Shown here in pieces: positions 22,359 to 32,410 of a DNA stretch of 64,000 nucleotides. The stretch is from Clostridium sp. 'deep sea' (GTDB taxonomy: Bacteria; Bacillota; UBA994; PWPR01): positions 806,001 to 870,000 of the forward strand of contig NZ_CP063353.1 in assembly GCF_014931565.1 (NCBI RefSeq). Reading direction: 5' to 3'. Under the pieces are notes generated by a model. The model was not told where the DNA came from, did no database searches, and worked only from the letters and a program-made list of their open reading frames with translations. A program made the position numbers and the translations under genes. Each line of letters begins with the position of its first letter. Within the stretch, counting starts at the first letter, position 1.

Positions 22359-23474
22359 TTACTTTGTTTTAGTATTACCATATATTCTACCAATCGACTC
22401 TATTTTCACCTTAACGTCTACTGTTATTTGCGAATTTATAAAGTTAGTTGTACTATCTAGTTTACTATCTGCTCCATATTTTGCTATAGCATATTTAGAA
22501 ACATCTAACAAATCCTGCTTATGTATCTTTTGCACCTTAATTATTTCTTGCTCTAAATCTTTTTGTAAATCTGCAGCAAGAATTTTTTCTATCTTACTAA
22601 CTTGCTCTTTATCTAGCTCTTCTTGTAGGAGTGTATCCATAACTAGTGTTCCTACAACTTTAATTTGGATATCATAGTTAAGCTTGTTGTCTGCTTTAGT
22701 TACTTTAACTTTACGTTTACTTTTAGCTTCTATCTCAAGGTAATCATGAGCATCATTTGACTCAATAGAAACTATACCCTTACTACCCGTTGTACTTAAT
22801 ATATTTATTAACTTAGTTTCTTCAATGTCAAGTTTTTTTATCATCTTATCTTCATTAAATACTGCTATACCACTCAATTCAGGTATCTCGTTAATTATTT
22901 CTATATAGGGTAAACAAATTTGTCTACCTTGCTGAAAATGCTTAAATATAAGATCATTAACTGTGTTGTTGCTTGAGTAAAAATACTCATCACTGGCATA
23001 CTGAATTAAATTAGATAATAATTCTGAGGCACTTTCAGTTTTTGATTTTAAGTTAAAATATTCTTCACAACTACCTTTTACTACTGCTACTGAGGCATGA
23101 ATATTAACGTTAAAGCTTCTGAATAAATCTAAAATAATATCATCTATGCCAAACTTAGCTCTGTCCTCACTAATTAAATAAATTAACTCTGAGCCATAAC
23201 CAAATGGTTTACCTTGTTTTACCTTATAGTTTTCAATTGACTGATAAAGTGTATTTCCTTTACCCACATAAAAATCTGAACCAGGCTCTTCTTCAGACTG
23301 TATAGAGATAAATTCAATTACACTTATATACTCAGGTTGAGGGCTAGCAATTTTATCTATATCATAACCAAAACCAAATACTACAGCTAAGTCTTCAATT
23401 GCCGCTCGGCCATGGCAACCACCAAGTATAACTAAGCAAAATAAAAGAATAAATACTAGGGTTTTTCTTTTAAT
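22359..23474 (-). CDS. gerAC: GerAC-type spore germination lipoprotein, probable ATT start
   Basis: Taken from the first in-frame GTG (23267) the protein would lack its signal peptide, but the same frame is open upstream to 23474. It encodes KRKTLVFILLFCLVILGGC, a lipoprotein signal with lipobox, followed by RAAIEDLAVVFGFGYDIDK, the expected start of GerAC. No ATG, GTG or TTG exists in that stretch before an in-frame TAA. The only good candidate is ATT at 23472-23474 with AGGGGG 8 bases upstream. The protein would have 371 residues with the C-terminal GerAC domain (about 210-370). GerAC is the lipoprotein subunit of the germinant receptor. The 5' end overlaps gerAB by 19 bases. Confidence 0.85.
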   Translation of the reverse strand: MKRKTLVFILLFCLVILGGCHGRAAIEDLAVVFGFGYDIDKIASPQPEYISVIEFISIQSEEEPGSDFYVGKGNTLYQSIENYKVKQGKPFGYGSELIYLISEDRAKFGIDDIILDLFRSFNVNIHASVAVVKGSCEEYFNLKSKTESASELLSNLIQYASDEYFYSSNNTVNDLIFKHFQQGRQICLPYIEIINEIPELSGIAVFNEDKMIKKLDIEETKLINILSTTGSKGIVSIESNDAHDYLEIEAKSKRKVKVTKADNKLNYDIQIKVVGTLVMDTLLQEELDKEQVSKIEKILAADLQKDLEQEIIKVQKIHKQDLLDVSKYAIAKYGADSKLDSTTNFINSQITVDVKVKIESIGRIYGNTKTK

Positions 23475-24541
23475 TCTTTATTCCCCCTATACTTTATTTT
23501 TACAATAATCGCTGTGATACTTCCCCACACTAGTGAAAACAATACAAAATAAGGGATTACAGTGTCTAACATAGTTTTTCGATTAAACTCTGGTATAAAA
23601 AATAAAATACAAACAAAGGCAATAATAGAAAAACACCAGCTAGCATAGTTTTGTTTAAGCTTTGTAACTTTGGTAATTATAGAAGTACAAATATAACTGT
23701 GTACAACTAAAATACGTAGAATAATAGCACTCCATAAAAATATAACAATAGCTAAAAAGTTAGAGACTATTGGTAAGTTTACATCTCGCATCATGTATAA
23801 TAACGGGTATTCTAGTTTTGAAGCAACCTGCCACCCAAAATAATAGGTAGCTACAAAAGTAGTAAACAAATATACAAAAGTAATACTTAAAACAGCAATT
23901 ATTCCCGACCTAAAGCTTTTTTCCTTATTAGATACTTTATTTATTATAAAGTAACTGATTTCACAGCCAGTAAAGGCATACAAACTTTCAGGTATAGTTT
24001 TAATCATTTGCTCTATAGACATTTTTAACGGCATTATATTAAGCATTGTACCTTTTGGAAGAATAAAAAGGGGAATAAATAACAAAGGAATTGTTACAAA
24101 GAAGTAAAACTCACAAATTCTAGCAATCATATATACCCCGTTCATTGCCACAAAAGATGTCAATATAAGAGCAGGCAGTATTATTAAAAATGGACTTATT
24201 GCATCTGCTATAGTTATTTTTAGCACATTTGTAAATCCAGATAAAACGCCCACATAAATTGTTAGAATAAATAAAAAAAATATTAAGGCAAAAACTACGG
24301 TTAAGAACTTTCCGTAGATATTACTACACATAGTATAAAAATTTGTTTTTGTTTTTTTATGAATATATGAGGAAAAGCAAATTATAGCAGTTGGATATAA
24401 AAATGCAATAATAATTGTTAACCAACCAGTTTGTTTTCCATACTTACATAAGTTAGAGGCTAGTGACAATACACCTACTCCTAACATAGAACTAAATATT
24501 ATGTACATATACTGATTATGAGTAATTTCATTTTTGCTCAT
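23456..24541 (-). CDS. gerAB: GerAB-type germinant receptor membrane subunit
   Basis: The product of about 361 residues has ten apparent membrane helices and belongs to the APC transporter-like fold (spore_permease). The opening NQYMYIIFSSMLGVGVLSLA is typical of GerAB. The preferred start is ATG at 24539-24541, with AAGGAAGT upstream inside the gerAA 3' end; a longer reading from 24634 adds an atypical basic-hydrophobic N-terminus. It overlaps gerAA by 14 bases. GerAB binds germinant in characterised Bacillus receptors. Confidence 0.93.
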   Translation of the reverse strand: MSKNEITHNQYMYIIFSSMLGVGVLSLASNLCKYGKQTGWLTIIIAFLYPTAIICFSSYIHKKTKTNFYTMCSNIYGKFLTVVFALIFFLFILTIYVGVLSGFTNVLKITIADAISPFLIILPALILTSFVAMNGVYMIARICEFYFFVTIPLLFIPLFILPKGTMLNIMPLKMSIEQMIKTIPESLYAFTGCEISYFIINKVSNKEKSFRSGIIAVLSITFVYLFTTFVATYYFGWQVASKLEYPLLYMMRDVNLPIVSNFLAIVIFLWSAIILRILVVHSYICTSIITKVTKLKQNYASWCFSIIAFVCILFFIPEFNRKTMLDTVIPYFVLFSLVWGSITAIIVKIKYRGNKELKEKP

Positions 24542-26045
24542 CACTTTTACTTCCTTCATCACTTTTACTACTTTTGTCACCATTACTACTATTAGCACTG
24601 TTAGTAAATGTTTCTGTAGTACTTTGTATTTCATTTATAGGCATTCTTACTATGCTGTCCCTGAGGTCTTTAACATACATGGGGGTAAAAGGCGCAAAAT
24701 AAGGTACTCCTAAACTCTCTAAATTTACTAAGTGAGCTATAATAAAAAACAGACCAATAATAACACCATAAAAACCTAACATTTCTGCAATAACAAGTAA
24801 AAAAAATCTTATTAGCCTTATTGAAATGCTCATTTCGTAGTTTGGTATAACAAATGTTGCAATTGCTCCAACAGTTACAACTATAAGAGTAGCAGGACTT
24901 ACTACACTTGCTTGAATCGCAGCTTGGCCTAAAATTATACCGCCTACTATACTTAATGTTTGCCCTACAATTGAGGGTAATCGTAATCCTCCCTCTCTTA
25001 AAAACTCTATTATGATTTCCATTAGCATTATTTCCATGAAGGGAGGCAATGGGATATCTTTTCGAGATACAATAATTACTTTTATAAAATTTAATGGTAA
25101 AAGTTCCACATTATATTTTAGTAGTACTAAATAAATTGGAGCAAGAGAAACTACAACTATAACTGATAAAAGTCTTAAGAATCTATCAAAGTTAGCCAAA
25201 ATTATTCTATTTGAATAGTCTTCAAAGGCTTGAAAAAATTCTATAAATACAACAGGCAAAATTACAGCATAAGCACAACCATTAACAAAGATGGCTGCTT
25301 TACCTTGTAATAAATCTGAAATTACTTTATCTGGTTTTTCAGATGTTTTAGACTGAGGGAAGATACTAAATTTACTTTCATCAATATACTTTGCTAAGTA
25401 CCCTGTATCTGGGATATAGGGGCATTTAATATCTGATAATTTTTTCTTTAATTGCTTCAAGATATTTTCATCTATGAGGTTCTCAATATATACTAAAGCT
25501 GTTTCAGCATTATTATTTTCTCCTAATGTGTATTTATCTACCTTTAGTTGTTTATTTTTTAATTTTTCTTGTATTAGACCAATATTCGAATTAAGAACAT
25601 CTACAAAAGCACTTTTTTCACCTCGTAGAGTCTCTTCGATTTTTATTTCTGAAACATTTTTTAAATTACTCTTTGAGGTACTGCAAATAATTGCCTTATT
25701 TTCATTATTTATAAATACAACTGTGTCTCCAGACTGAATTCTACTTAAAATCATATTTATGTCATTTGAGATACTTGTGTCACTAATAGAGATATACCTT
25801 TGAGCTATAAAATCTACTACACAGCCATCTAAGTTTATTTCATTATCGAATTGAAATAATAAAGGATCTATTATTCTTGCCTCAATTGTCTCTTTGTTGG
25901 AAATATTACTCATATACAATAGAGCACATTTTATGTTTCCTTTTAGGATAATATTTCTTATTACAAAGCTATAATTAACAGGAAAAGCTGCTTTTATTAG
26001 TTCTATATTTTCACTTATATTGTTCGTTAAAAATTTGGCATGCAT
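24528..26045 (-). CDS. gerAA: GerAA-type germinant receptor subunit
   Basis: The 505-residue protein has a soluble N-terminal region (about 1-240), a conserved membrane half with five or so helices including DIPLPPFMEIMLMEIIIEFLR, and a C-terminal tail of Ser, Asn, Lys and Asp. The motif VGGIILGQAAIQASVVSPAT is diagnostic for the GerA family. It forms the oligomeric core of the nutrient germinant receptor in the inner spore membrane. AGGAG lies 7 bases before the ATG. First gene of gerAA-gerAB-gerAC. Confidence 0.95.
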   Translation of the reverse strand: MHAKFLTNNISENIELIKAAFPVNYSFVIRNIILKGNIKCALLYMSNISNKETIEARIIDPLLFQFDNEINLDGCVVDFIAQRYISISDTSISNDINMILSRIQSGDTVVFINNENKAIICSTSKSNLKNVSEIKIEETLRGEKSAFVDVLNSNIGLIQEKLKNKQLKVDKYTLGENNNAETALVYIENLIDENILKQLKKKLSDIKCPYIPDTGYLAKYIDESKFSIFPQSKTSEKPDKVISDLLQGKAAIFVNGCAYAVILPVVFIEFFQAFEDYSNRIILANFDRFLRLLSVIVVVSLAPIYLVLLKYNVELLPLNFIKVIIVSRKDIPLPPFMEIMLMEIIIEFLREGGLRLPSIVGQTLSIVGGIILGQAAIQASVVSPATLIVVTVGAIATFVIPNYEMSISIRLIRFFLLVIAEMLGFYGVIIGLFFIIAHLVNLESLGVPYFAPFTPMYVKDLRDSIVRMPINEIQSTTETFTNSANSSNGDKSSKSDEGSKSDEQK

Positions 26046-26140
26046 ACTTTCTCTCCTAACTTATTAAGCCTTGCTTTAGATTTTAGTTTTACCTTAGTAT
26101 TTTGGTTTATACATTATAAAGGAAAGTTTATTATTATAAT

Positions 26141-26173
26141 AAAAAACTCGCTATTAAAAATAACGAGTTTTCA
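26141..26173 (-). terminator. Terminator of the methionine sulfoxide reductase gene
   Basis: On the minus strand AAAACTCGTTA and TAGCGAGTTTTTT enclose a 6-base loop (one G-T pair), giving a stem followed by a T-run. It separates msrC from the gerA operon. Confidence 0.75.
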
Positions 26174-26194
26174 ATATATTAAATTAAATTTTAA

Positions 26195-26695
26195 CTAAAC
26201 AATTGCAGACCAATCAACATATTTCACTAGTAAACTTACAAAGTTCTCTAAACCAATTAAATCTTCTTCATTAAATCGTTCCAAGATTGGACTATCAATA
26301 TCTAAAACACCCTTTAGTTCACCATCTTTAATGATAGGCACAACTATCTCAGATAAAGTATCTACATCACAGGCAATATGGTCTTCAAACTCTAATACAT
26401 TTTTTACTATTAAAGTCTTCCTATTATTAGCAGCGGTTCCACATACCCCATCTCCAATCTTGATATGAGTACAGGCTGGTTTTCCCCAAAATGGACCTAA
26501 TATTAATTCACTGTTCTTATATAAATATAATCCAGCCCAATTTATTTCGTTTAACATCATGCCTAATAATGCTGCAGCATTACTTAAACTTGCTAACCAA
26601 TCTGATTCATTCTCAATCATACCTTTTAAGATATTATTGATATTATTATATAACTCATTTTTGCTTTTAGTTTTGACCTTTTTAATCTGTTCCAT
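26195..26695 (-). CDS. msrC: Free methionine-(R)-sulfoxide reductase (GAF domain)
   Basis: The 166-residue GAF protein has the three catalytic cysteines expected for fRMsr in the right order: PACTHIKIGDGVCGTAA holds two, and EDHIACDVDT the third. The C-terminal GVLDIDSPILERF is also strongly conserved. The enzyme reduces free (not peptide-bound) methionine R-sulfoxide, giving oxidative damage repair in the cytoplasm. It is a single gene with its own terminator, upstream of the gerA operon. Confidence 0.93.
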   Translation of the reverse strand: MEQIKKVKTKSKNELYNNINNILKGMIENESDWLASLSNAAALLGMMLNEINWAGLYLYKNSELILGPFWGKPACTHIKIGDGVCGTAANNRKTLIVKNVLEFEDHIACDVDTLSEIVVPIIKDGELKGVLDIDSPILERFNEEDLIGLENFVSLLVKYVDWSAIV

Positions 26696-26877
26696 ATTTT
26701 CACTCCTTTACTGGTTCTAATAATATTATATAGTTTTAACAACTAAAAACATATAGGCAGTAACAATTTTTTTAACAAATATTACTACCTATTTATTTTT
26801 TTATTATTTTTATTTGTGTATTAAACATACTTTTTAATAACCTTGCACACTGTTTTTGCACAATAATTATTTCTTAA

Positions 26878-26908
26878 CAAAAAAAATCTCCCCTAAGGGA
26901 GATTTTTA
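26878..26908 (-). terminator. Terminator of the coat protein gene
   Basis: AAAAATCTCCC and GGGGAGATTTTT form a strong stem with a short TTA-type loop and T-run, 13 bases after the stop. Confidence 0.85.
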
Positions 26909-26920
26909 CTGGTCTATACT

Positions 26921-28099
26921 CTAATACCAGCCTTTTTGATGCATATAGTTATATAGTTTTTCGCCGTGTTCTTGTTCTTCTTTTTGAATGTGATTTAGTA
27001 CACTTCTCATTTGTTTATCTGGGCATTCAAAAATTGTAGTGTCGTAGTTCTTAGAAATGTGTTTTTCAGTCATTAATAAGTCCTGACACATTTTTTTATC
27101 GCAGTCTGTTACACCATTTGAGTTACTCATACCACCAGAAGTAGTGCCCGAAGTTGAACTTGATGATGTTCCTGTTGTATTACTACTTGAGGTTGTACCT
27201 ATTGCATTGCTTGTTGAGTTATTTGTAGTTTGAGAACCAGAACTGTAAGAACCACTTGACGATGTCATTGATGAAGTGGAATTACTTGTAGATGGACCTC
27301 CTGCTGTTGCTCCATAAGAGCCATATGAGATACCACCGCTACCCACTACTAGGTCTTCAGCGTCAATGGTATTTTCATAACTTCTCATCATACTGTTACC
27401 ATCATTTTGATTTACATAGCTACCTAAACCACCGCCACCTGTATAACCACTAAATATACTATCAGCTGACATTACAGGATTTTGAGCTGTTGCTGACTGT
27501 TTCTCGTTGAAATCCTTAGTACTAGCAGATAAAGTAGATTGTGGTGGATAATTATATTGCTGTGACTTACTTTTGTTGTTAGTAGTAGATTTGTTATTGT
27601 TATTGCTATTTTTGCTACCACTTGTCATTGATGACGAACCACTTGTTTTACTAGTTGTTGATCCACCTGTGGTTTTTGATGATGCGCTATTTGTGTAGCT
27701 TGTAGTACCAGTTGACTTAGAGCTTGTTGAAGAGTTAATGCCACTTCCTGATGTACTATTGGTATAGTTAGCTGCACTCATAGTACTTCCTGTACCCATA
27801 GTACTGTTAGAACTACTACTATTAGTTGAGCTATTCATACCTGAATTACTTCCACTTGAACCACTATTGCCTACATTAGGGATTGTACCATTTAACATAG
27901 TTTGAATAGTATTGTAGTGTTGTTGTTCACAATTACCTATTTCAGTTAATAATTGAGATAATTGTGGATCTTTTGCTTTAGCAGCATACTCTGTGTATTT
28001 ATCTACACATAACTTCTCGTGCTCTAGTTGATCTTGCAGTAACGTTTGAACTTTTGAAGTTAATCCTATACCATTTGATTGACTACTGTTGTTCAACAT
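26921..28099 (-). CDS. CotF-like spore coat protein with long Ser/Thr/Gly insert
   Basis: The 392-residue protein has two conserved ends and a disordered middle. The N-terminus (about 10-65) is a helical pair with EHEKLCVDKYTEYA and EQQHYN. The C-terminus (about 330-390) is a second pair containing TEKHISKNYDT and HIQKEEQEHGEKLYNYM, matching CotF-type coat proteins. Together the pairs would make one ferritin-like four-helix bundle. The 260 residues between are Ser, Thr, Gly and Asn repeats, low complexity. The ATG is preceded by GGGAGGTG. Expected location is the spore coat. Confidence 0.82.
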   Translation of the reverse strand: MLNNSSQSNGIGLTSKVQTLLQDQLEHEKLCVDKYTEYAAKAKDPQLSQLLTEIGNCEQQHYNTIQTMLNGTIPNVGNSGSSGSNSGMNSSTNSSSSNSTMGTGSTMSAANYTNSTSGSGINSSTSSKSTGTTSYTNSASSKTTGGSTTSKTSGSSSMTSGSKNSNNNNKSTTNNKSKSQQYNYPPQSTLSASTKDFNEKQSATAQNPVMSADSIFSGYTGGGGLGSYVNQNDGNSMMRSYENTIDAEDLVVGSGGISYGSYGATAGGPSTSNSTSSMTSSSGSYSSGSQTTNNSTSNAIGTTSSSNTTGTSSSSTSGTTSGGMSNSNGVTDCDKKMCQDLLMTEKHISKNYDTTIFECPDKQMRSVLNHIQKEEQEHGEKLYNYMHQKGWY

Positions 28100-28191
28100 A
28101 ACACCTCCCAAATTACATATATAGTTTTTCTATATTGGTAGGCCTTTATCCAAAATTACCATTGGTTTTTATGGTAAATTATGTTTATACA

Positions 28192-30183
28192 TTAAATAAT
28201 ATATTCTTTCATCCAAGCTACTGATCTTAAAAAGTAATCAACTACCAAGCTTGGGTTAGTAAAAAGATGATACTGGTTTTTATACCTTACAAATACTGTT
28301 TTTTTGTTTTGACGTTTTAAAGCTACAAACAGTTGCTCACTTTGCGCGATTGGACACCTTAAATCGCTTTCACCATGTAATAATAAAATAGGAGTATTTA
28401 TTTTATCTACATAGTTTAAAGGTGAATAATACAGCAACTTTAAGCCATTACTCCATGGGTTAGCATTTAATTGATGCTCTAAAAAATTATGACCTTTATC
28501 ACATGTTCCATACATACTGTGCAAATTAGTAACACTAGCTCCCGATACTGCTGCTTTAAATCTGTTTGTTTTAGTAGTTATCATATTTGTCATATAGCCA
28601 CCATAGCTTAAACCAGTCACACCTAGTTTTTTGGCATCTGCAATACCTATATTAATTAAGTATTGTACACCTTTCATAATGTCTATATAATCATTATTTG
28701 CCCAATCATTTAAAACCTTTTGAGCAAAATCTAAGCCATAAGATAAGCTACCTCTGGGATTAGTAAAAATAACTGCAAAGCCATTAGCAACATATAATTG
28801 CGCTAAAAACATAAAAGCACTTCCATACATTCCTTGAGGACCACCATGTATTAATAGTATGGTAGGCATCATTTTTTGAGTATAATACCTGGGAACTACA
28901 TACCAGCCATCAATTTGCTCATCATCTGCTCCACTATAAATAAACTTTGTCGTTTTACCAATGTTATAGTCATTAAGCCACTCATTTGCATTTATTAATT
29001 CGATAAGGTCATTATTTTTATACTCATAAATACACTCGGGTTTTTCAGAATCACCTAAAAGTAATAAAATATCGTTGTCTACTCTACTAAAAGCACTTAT
29101 ACTTTGATTGTTATTATAGTACAAAATTTTCACTTGATTAGTAACTTTATTGATTTCAGCTAATACACTTGCTCCTTTATTTGCAAATAAAATTGTAAAT
29201 GCGTTACCATTACTAAGCCACTTATATTTAAGGGTTTTTGAATAAAATCTTATTTCGCTAGCTGGCAGTTCACCAATATTACGATCCAAACCTTTAGTTA
29301 AATCTGTAAGTTGATCTAGTGTAGCATTTTGCTCGTTTATACTACACATATATAGTCTGCTATTGTAGTATTGCTCGTCACTGCTTATTGCAACAAAAGA
29401 TATCTCTAAACTATCAGGAGATAATTGCAGTTGAGACATTAATCCCGTATTTTTAACTAATACGTGTTCTTCTTTTGTTTTTAAATTTATTTTTACTAGC
29501 AAGTACTCTAAAAATAAATTGTCCTTATCCTTAACCTGTTTAACAGCATATACATAGTTATTATTTTTTGAAAATATAGGATTATAATAGTTAAAATTGC
29601 CGAGAGTTATTTCTTTTAAATCCTTAATTTCGTTATTTTTGAGCTTTGCTAGATAAATTTTATTTTTAGCAGAGGTATTATAACCAATACCATCATTCTT
29701 ATAGTCTATATCAGTTACCACATTAATATTCTTATTAAGCAAATTGCTTTCTGTTAAACATGGTGCACCTTGATAGCTATTGAGTGTTTCATGACCTTTA
29801 TCAATTGCTGTAAATACTAAGCTATCACTGTTATTACTCCATATAGGAGCATTACTAATAAAGAGACTTGTTTTAAAGTTATTGTATGATTTAGCTAGTA
29901 TATTATATATTGATATATAATTTTCTTTTTTATCATTATAGGTAAATGATATGTACTTGCTACATAAAGAAAACCGAGCATTTAAAGCATTCATTTTAAA
30001 CTCTGTAAGCTGTGTACTGTTAATATTATTTTTTGATTTTAAAAATATTGCCGTTGTATAACGCTGTTTATCCGCAGCTACTTTACGCTGTAAATAGATA
30101 AAGCTTTGTTTATTAGGACTTAACTGAGGTTCTGCTAACGATTTAAAACAATAAAAATTTTGCGCTTTTAACTTCTTTTTCAT
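28192..30183 (-). CDS. S9 family prolyl-oligopeptidase-like serine peptidase
   Basis: The 663-residue protein has an N-terminal beta-propeller region (about 1-390) and a C-terminal alpha/beta hydrolase. The nucleophile motif GLSYGGY, the acidic residue in LLHGESDLRCPI and the histidine in NQYHLF complete the triad. The oxyanion region HGGPQGMYGSAF is also present. It matches the acylaminoacyl-peptidase branch. No signal peptide, so it likely trims peptides in the cytoplasm. AGGAGG lies 6 bases before ATG at 30183. Confidence 0.92.
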   Translation of the reverse strand: MKKKLKAQNFYCFKSLAEPQLSPNKQSFIYLQRKVAADKQRYTTAIFLKSKNNINSTQLTEFKMNALNARFSLCSKYISFTYNDKKENYISIYNILAKSYNNFKTSLFISNAPIWSNNSDSLVFTAIDKGHETLNSYQGAPCLTESNLLNKNINVVTDIDYKNDGIGYNTSAKNKIYLAKLKNNEIKDLKEITLGNFNYYNPIFSKNNNYVYAVKQVKDKDNLFLEYLLVKINLKTKEEHVLVKNTGLMSQLQLSPDSLEISFVAISSDEQYYNSRLYMCSINEQNATLDQLTDLTKGLDRNIGELPASEIRFYSKTLKYKWLSNGNAFTILFANKGASVLAEINKVTNQVKILYYNNNQSISAFSRVDNDILLLLGDSEKPECIYEYKNNDLIELINANEWLNDYNIGKTTKFIYSGADDEQIDGWYVVPRYYTQKMMPTILLIHGGPQGMYGSAFMFLAQLYVANGFAVIFTNPRGSLSYGLDFAQKVLNDWANNDYIDIMKGVQYLINIGIADAKKLGVTGLSYGGYMTNMITTKTNRFKAAVSGASVTNLHSMYGTCDKGHNFLEHQLNANPWSNGLKLLYYSPLNYVDKINTPILLLHGESDLRCPIAQSEQLFVALKRQNKKTVFVRYKNQYHLFTNPSLVVDYFLRSVAWMKEYII

Positions 30184-30328
30184 AATAAACCTCCTACGTT
30201 TAATAATGCTTATTTTAATCATTTATAGAAATACTCTTATCCACTAACTTATTGGTAGATATTTACTATTATAATAACTACACTATTACTTATATGTACC
30301 TATACATTTTGTAGAATAGTTTTAAAAC

Positions 30329-30356
30329 TAAAAAAGAGCGTTTACACACTCTTTTT
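30329..30356 (-). terminator. Terminator of the GH25 gene
   Basis: AAAAAGAG and CTCTTTTT form the stem around a 10-base loop and end in a T-run, about 80 bases after the GH25 stop. Confidence 0.65.
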
Positions 30357-30434
30357 GCATTATTTCTAAAAACCTATCCACTAGCTATTTACCTTTAGCA
30401 CTTCTTTAATATAAATCAGCTTATTAGCTAAAAC

Positions 30435-31457
30435 CTACTTACAGTAAGTTAGCAGTTTTTTAGATGATATATTTAAATCTACATTACCAGTAATGCCATC
30501 TATACTGCCTTTATCACTAAACTGCCAAACAAACCAGGAGCTCCAGCCACCACTTGGCACTCTATTTGCATAATAGTCTGCTATCCATACTGGATACTTT
30601 AGTAAAACATTATTAGGACTATTAAAGTTATTCCAACTATTAATAAACCAGTTACCAGTATAAACTATTATTTTATGACCTGTGTATTTTTCAAATTCCT
30701 CACAAAATATTGTAGCCCAATTTAATAAGTCTTCAGTATTTAATCCATTTGTACCAGGGTATAATGGATCTTCTAAATCAAGTACTGCAGGTAAATCACC
30801 ATAGTCATTACTCGATAATTTTAGTCTGTTAATAAAGTGTGCTACTTCAGCTTTTGCATCTTCAGCGATTGGTAGTTGTGGTCTGGCATAGTGATAACCA
30901 CCGGCTGAAATTCCTTGTTCTCTTGCACCTTCAAAATGCCTTTTTGCATAAGGATCTTTATAGGTATTACCTTCACTAACCTTAATAAACGCAAACCCTA
31001 CCTTGCTCTCTGCTACCTTTTTCCACTCAATTTCTCCTCTATCACTTTGGTGATGAGATATATCTATACCTAAAATTTCTTCAGAGCTTGTATTATCAAT
31101 TATGCGTTGAAAATTACCTCTATCTGAAATTATTCTATTAAGTTTTTCTACCTTAACAATTGGCTTTACAGGATTTATTGGAGTTTGTGGTTTTGAAGTT
31201 GGAGTTGGTTGATTACTTTTTGATATTGTATCTGGCACCTTAAGTTGTTGTAGGGTCTCAGTTTTTTTAGCTACTATTTTTATAGCCTCTTCTTTTACTC
31301 TAAGTTTTACCTTAACATTATCCACTAATATACTGCCTTTTTGTATCTTAACATCATATTCATGCTTATTACTTACTGCATGAATAGTTGCAAAAACTAA
31401 TATAAAACAAGCTAAAATTATAACACAGCTCAATAAAGCCTTTCTATAGATGCCCAT
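30435..31457 (-). CDS. GH25 lysozyme, membrane-anchored
   Basis: The 340-residue protein has an N-terminal membrane anchor (about 6-27), a Pro/Thr-rich linker (about 80-105) and a GH25 catalytic domain (about 128-338). The catalytic residues are in GIDISHHQ and LDLEDP, and the strand motif AFIKVSEGNTYKD is typical. It hydrolyses the MurNAc-GlcNAc bond of peptidoglycan on the outside of the membrane. It is probably involved in cell-wall turnover or spore and mother-cell lysis; context does not say which. Confidence 0.92.
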   Translation of the reverse strand: MGIYRKALLSCVIILACFILVFATIHAVSNKHEYDVKIQKGSILVDNVKVKLRVKEEAIKIVAKKTETLQQLKVPDTISKSNQPTPTSKPQTPINPVKPIVKVEKLNRIISDRGNFQRIIDNTSSEEILGIDISHHQSDRGEIEWKKVAESKVGFAFIKVSEGNTYKDPYAKRHFEGAREQGISAGGYHYARPQLPIAEDAKAEVAHFINRLKLSSNDYGDLPAVLDLEDPLYPGTNGLNTEDLLNWATIFCEEFEKYTGHKIIVYTGNWFINSWNNFNSPNNVLLKYPVWIADYYANRVPSGGWSSWFVWQFSDKGSIDGITGNVDLNISSKKLLTYCK

Positions 31458-31569
31458 GTTGTACCTCTTTTTTATTACTTTAATAATATTCTATAATACA
31501 ACAATATTTTATTCTACTAATCGCATCAATTCTTCATATTTCTAAATACTGTTAATTTAACAATAAATA

Positions 31570-32410
31570 TTAATTTATGTTTATTAGCTGATTTCTTTTT
31601 TTTATATTAAGCTTTTTATATAGTTTTTCTACATGTGTTTTACCGTATGTTCGCTAATAAATAACTGCTTAGCAACTTGCTTATTGGTTAAGCCGTTTAT
31701 TAGTAGTTCTAAAACCTCCTCTTCTCTATTAGTTAACCTATATTTTTCTTTTAATTGACTAATTCTATTGCTATTACAAATATTATTTTCAGTAATAAAC
31801 ACATTAAAATATATCTCTATGGGTTTATTATCATCAAAATTAAACATTGCTTTAACATTTACAATATAGTCTTGTAGATTAATTTTAATATTATTATTAT
31901 TATTTAAACTTATGTTATTAACATAGGGTTTTATATAGCTTATAAGGCTTTGTAAATTTTCTTCATTAGTTTTCTTTTTGAATATTTTATTACAAATAGT
32001 TATAGTTGCTTTACTATAATTTTTAATTTTAAAAGAGTTATCTAGTGTGATATATGCTATCTGTAGATTAAATAATATATTTTTTAAAAAATCGTTTTCT
32101 AGAACTAAATCATTACGCAGTAAAACATTATTTAAATCAGAACTCACAATTTTACTTATATAGTTTAATATCAATTTTTTTTCAGAAAATTTTCCATATT
32201 TTTTTCTCTAAAAATACCTATTCCACCTGAAAGCTTAGTTTTAGACTTTAAAGGTATGGCAACTTGATAATATAAATCGTCTTTTTTAAAAATATTATTA
32301 TAATACTCAATATTTTCATAGTCTTTATAACTCATTAAATCCGAAATAGTAAGTATGTCTTTAGTTAAATTATGAGGGTAAGCAAAAAAATCTGTGCTAT
32401 GACCAAATCA
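31570..32410 (-). pseudogene. Decayed LuxR-type regulator (two frameshifts, 5' end lost)
   Basis: Three reading frames together give one LuxR-like protein. The largest piece (31629-32174) ends with the helix-turn-helix NREEEVLELLINGLTNKQVAKQ but stops after ISEHTVKHM. Adding one base at the T-run 31638-31641 restores THVEKLYKKLNIKKRN and a stop at 31570, the normal end of such a domain. Upstream, one missing base near 32186-32193 joins it to a sensor-like N-terminal part (DFFAYPHNLTKDI, then QVAIPLKSKTKLSGGIGIFR). The frame runs out near 32410 without a start codon, inside SDR remnant sequence. Confidence 0.82.
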
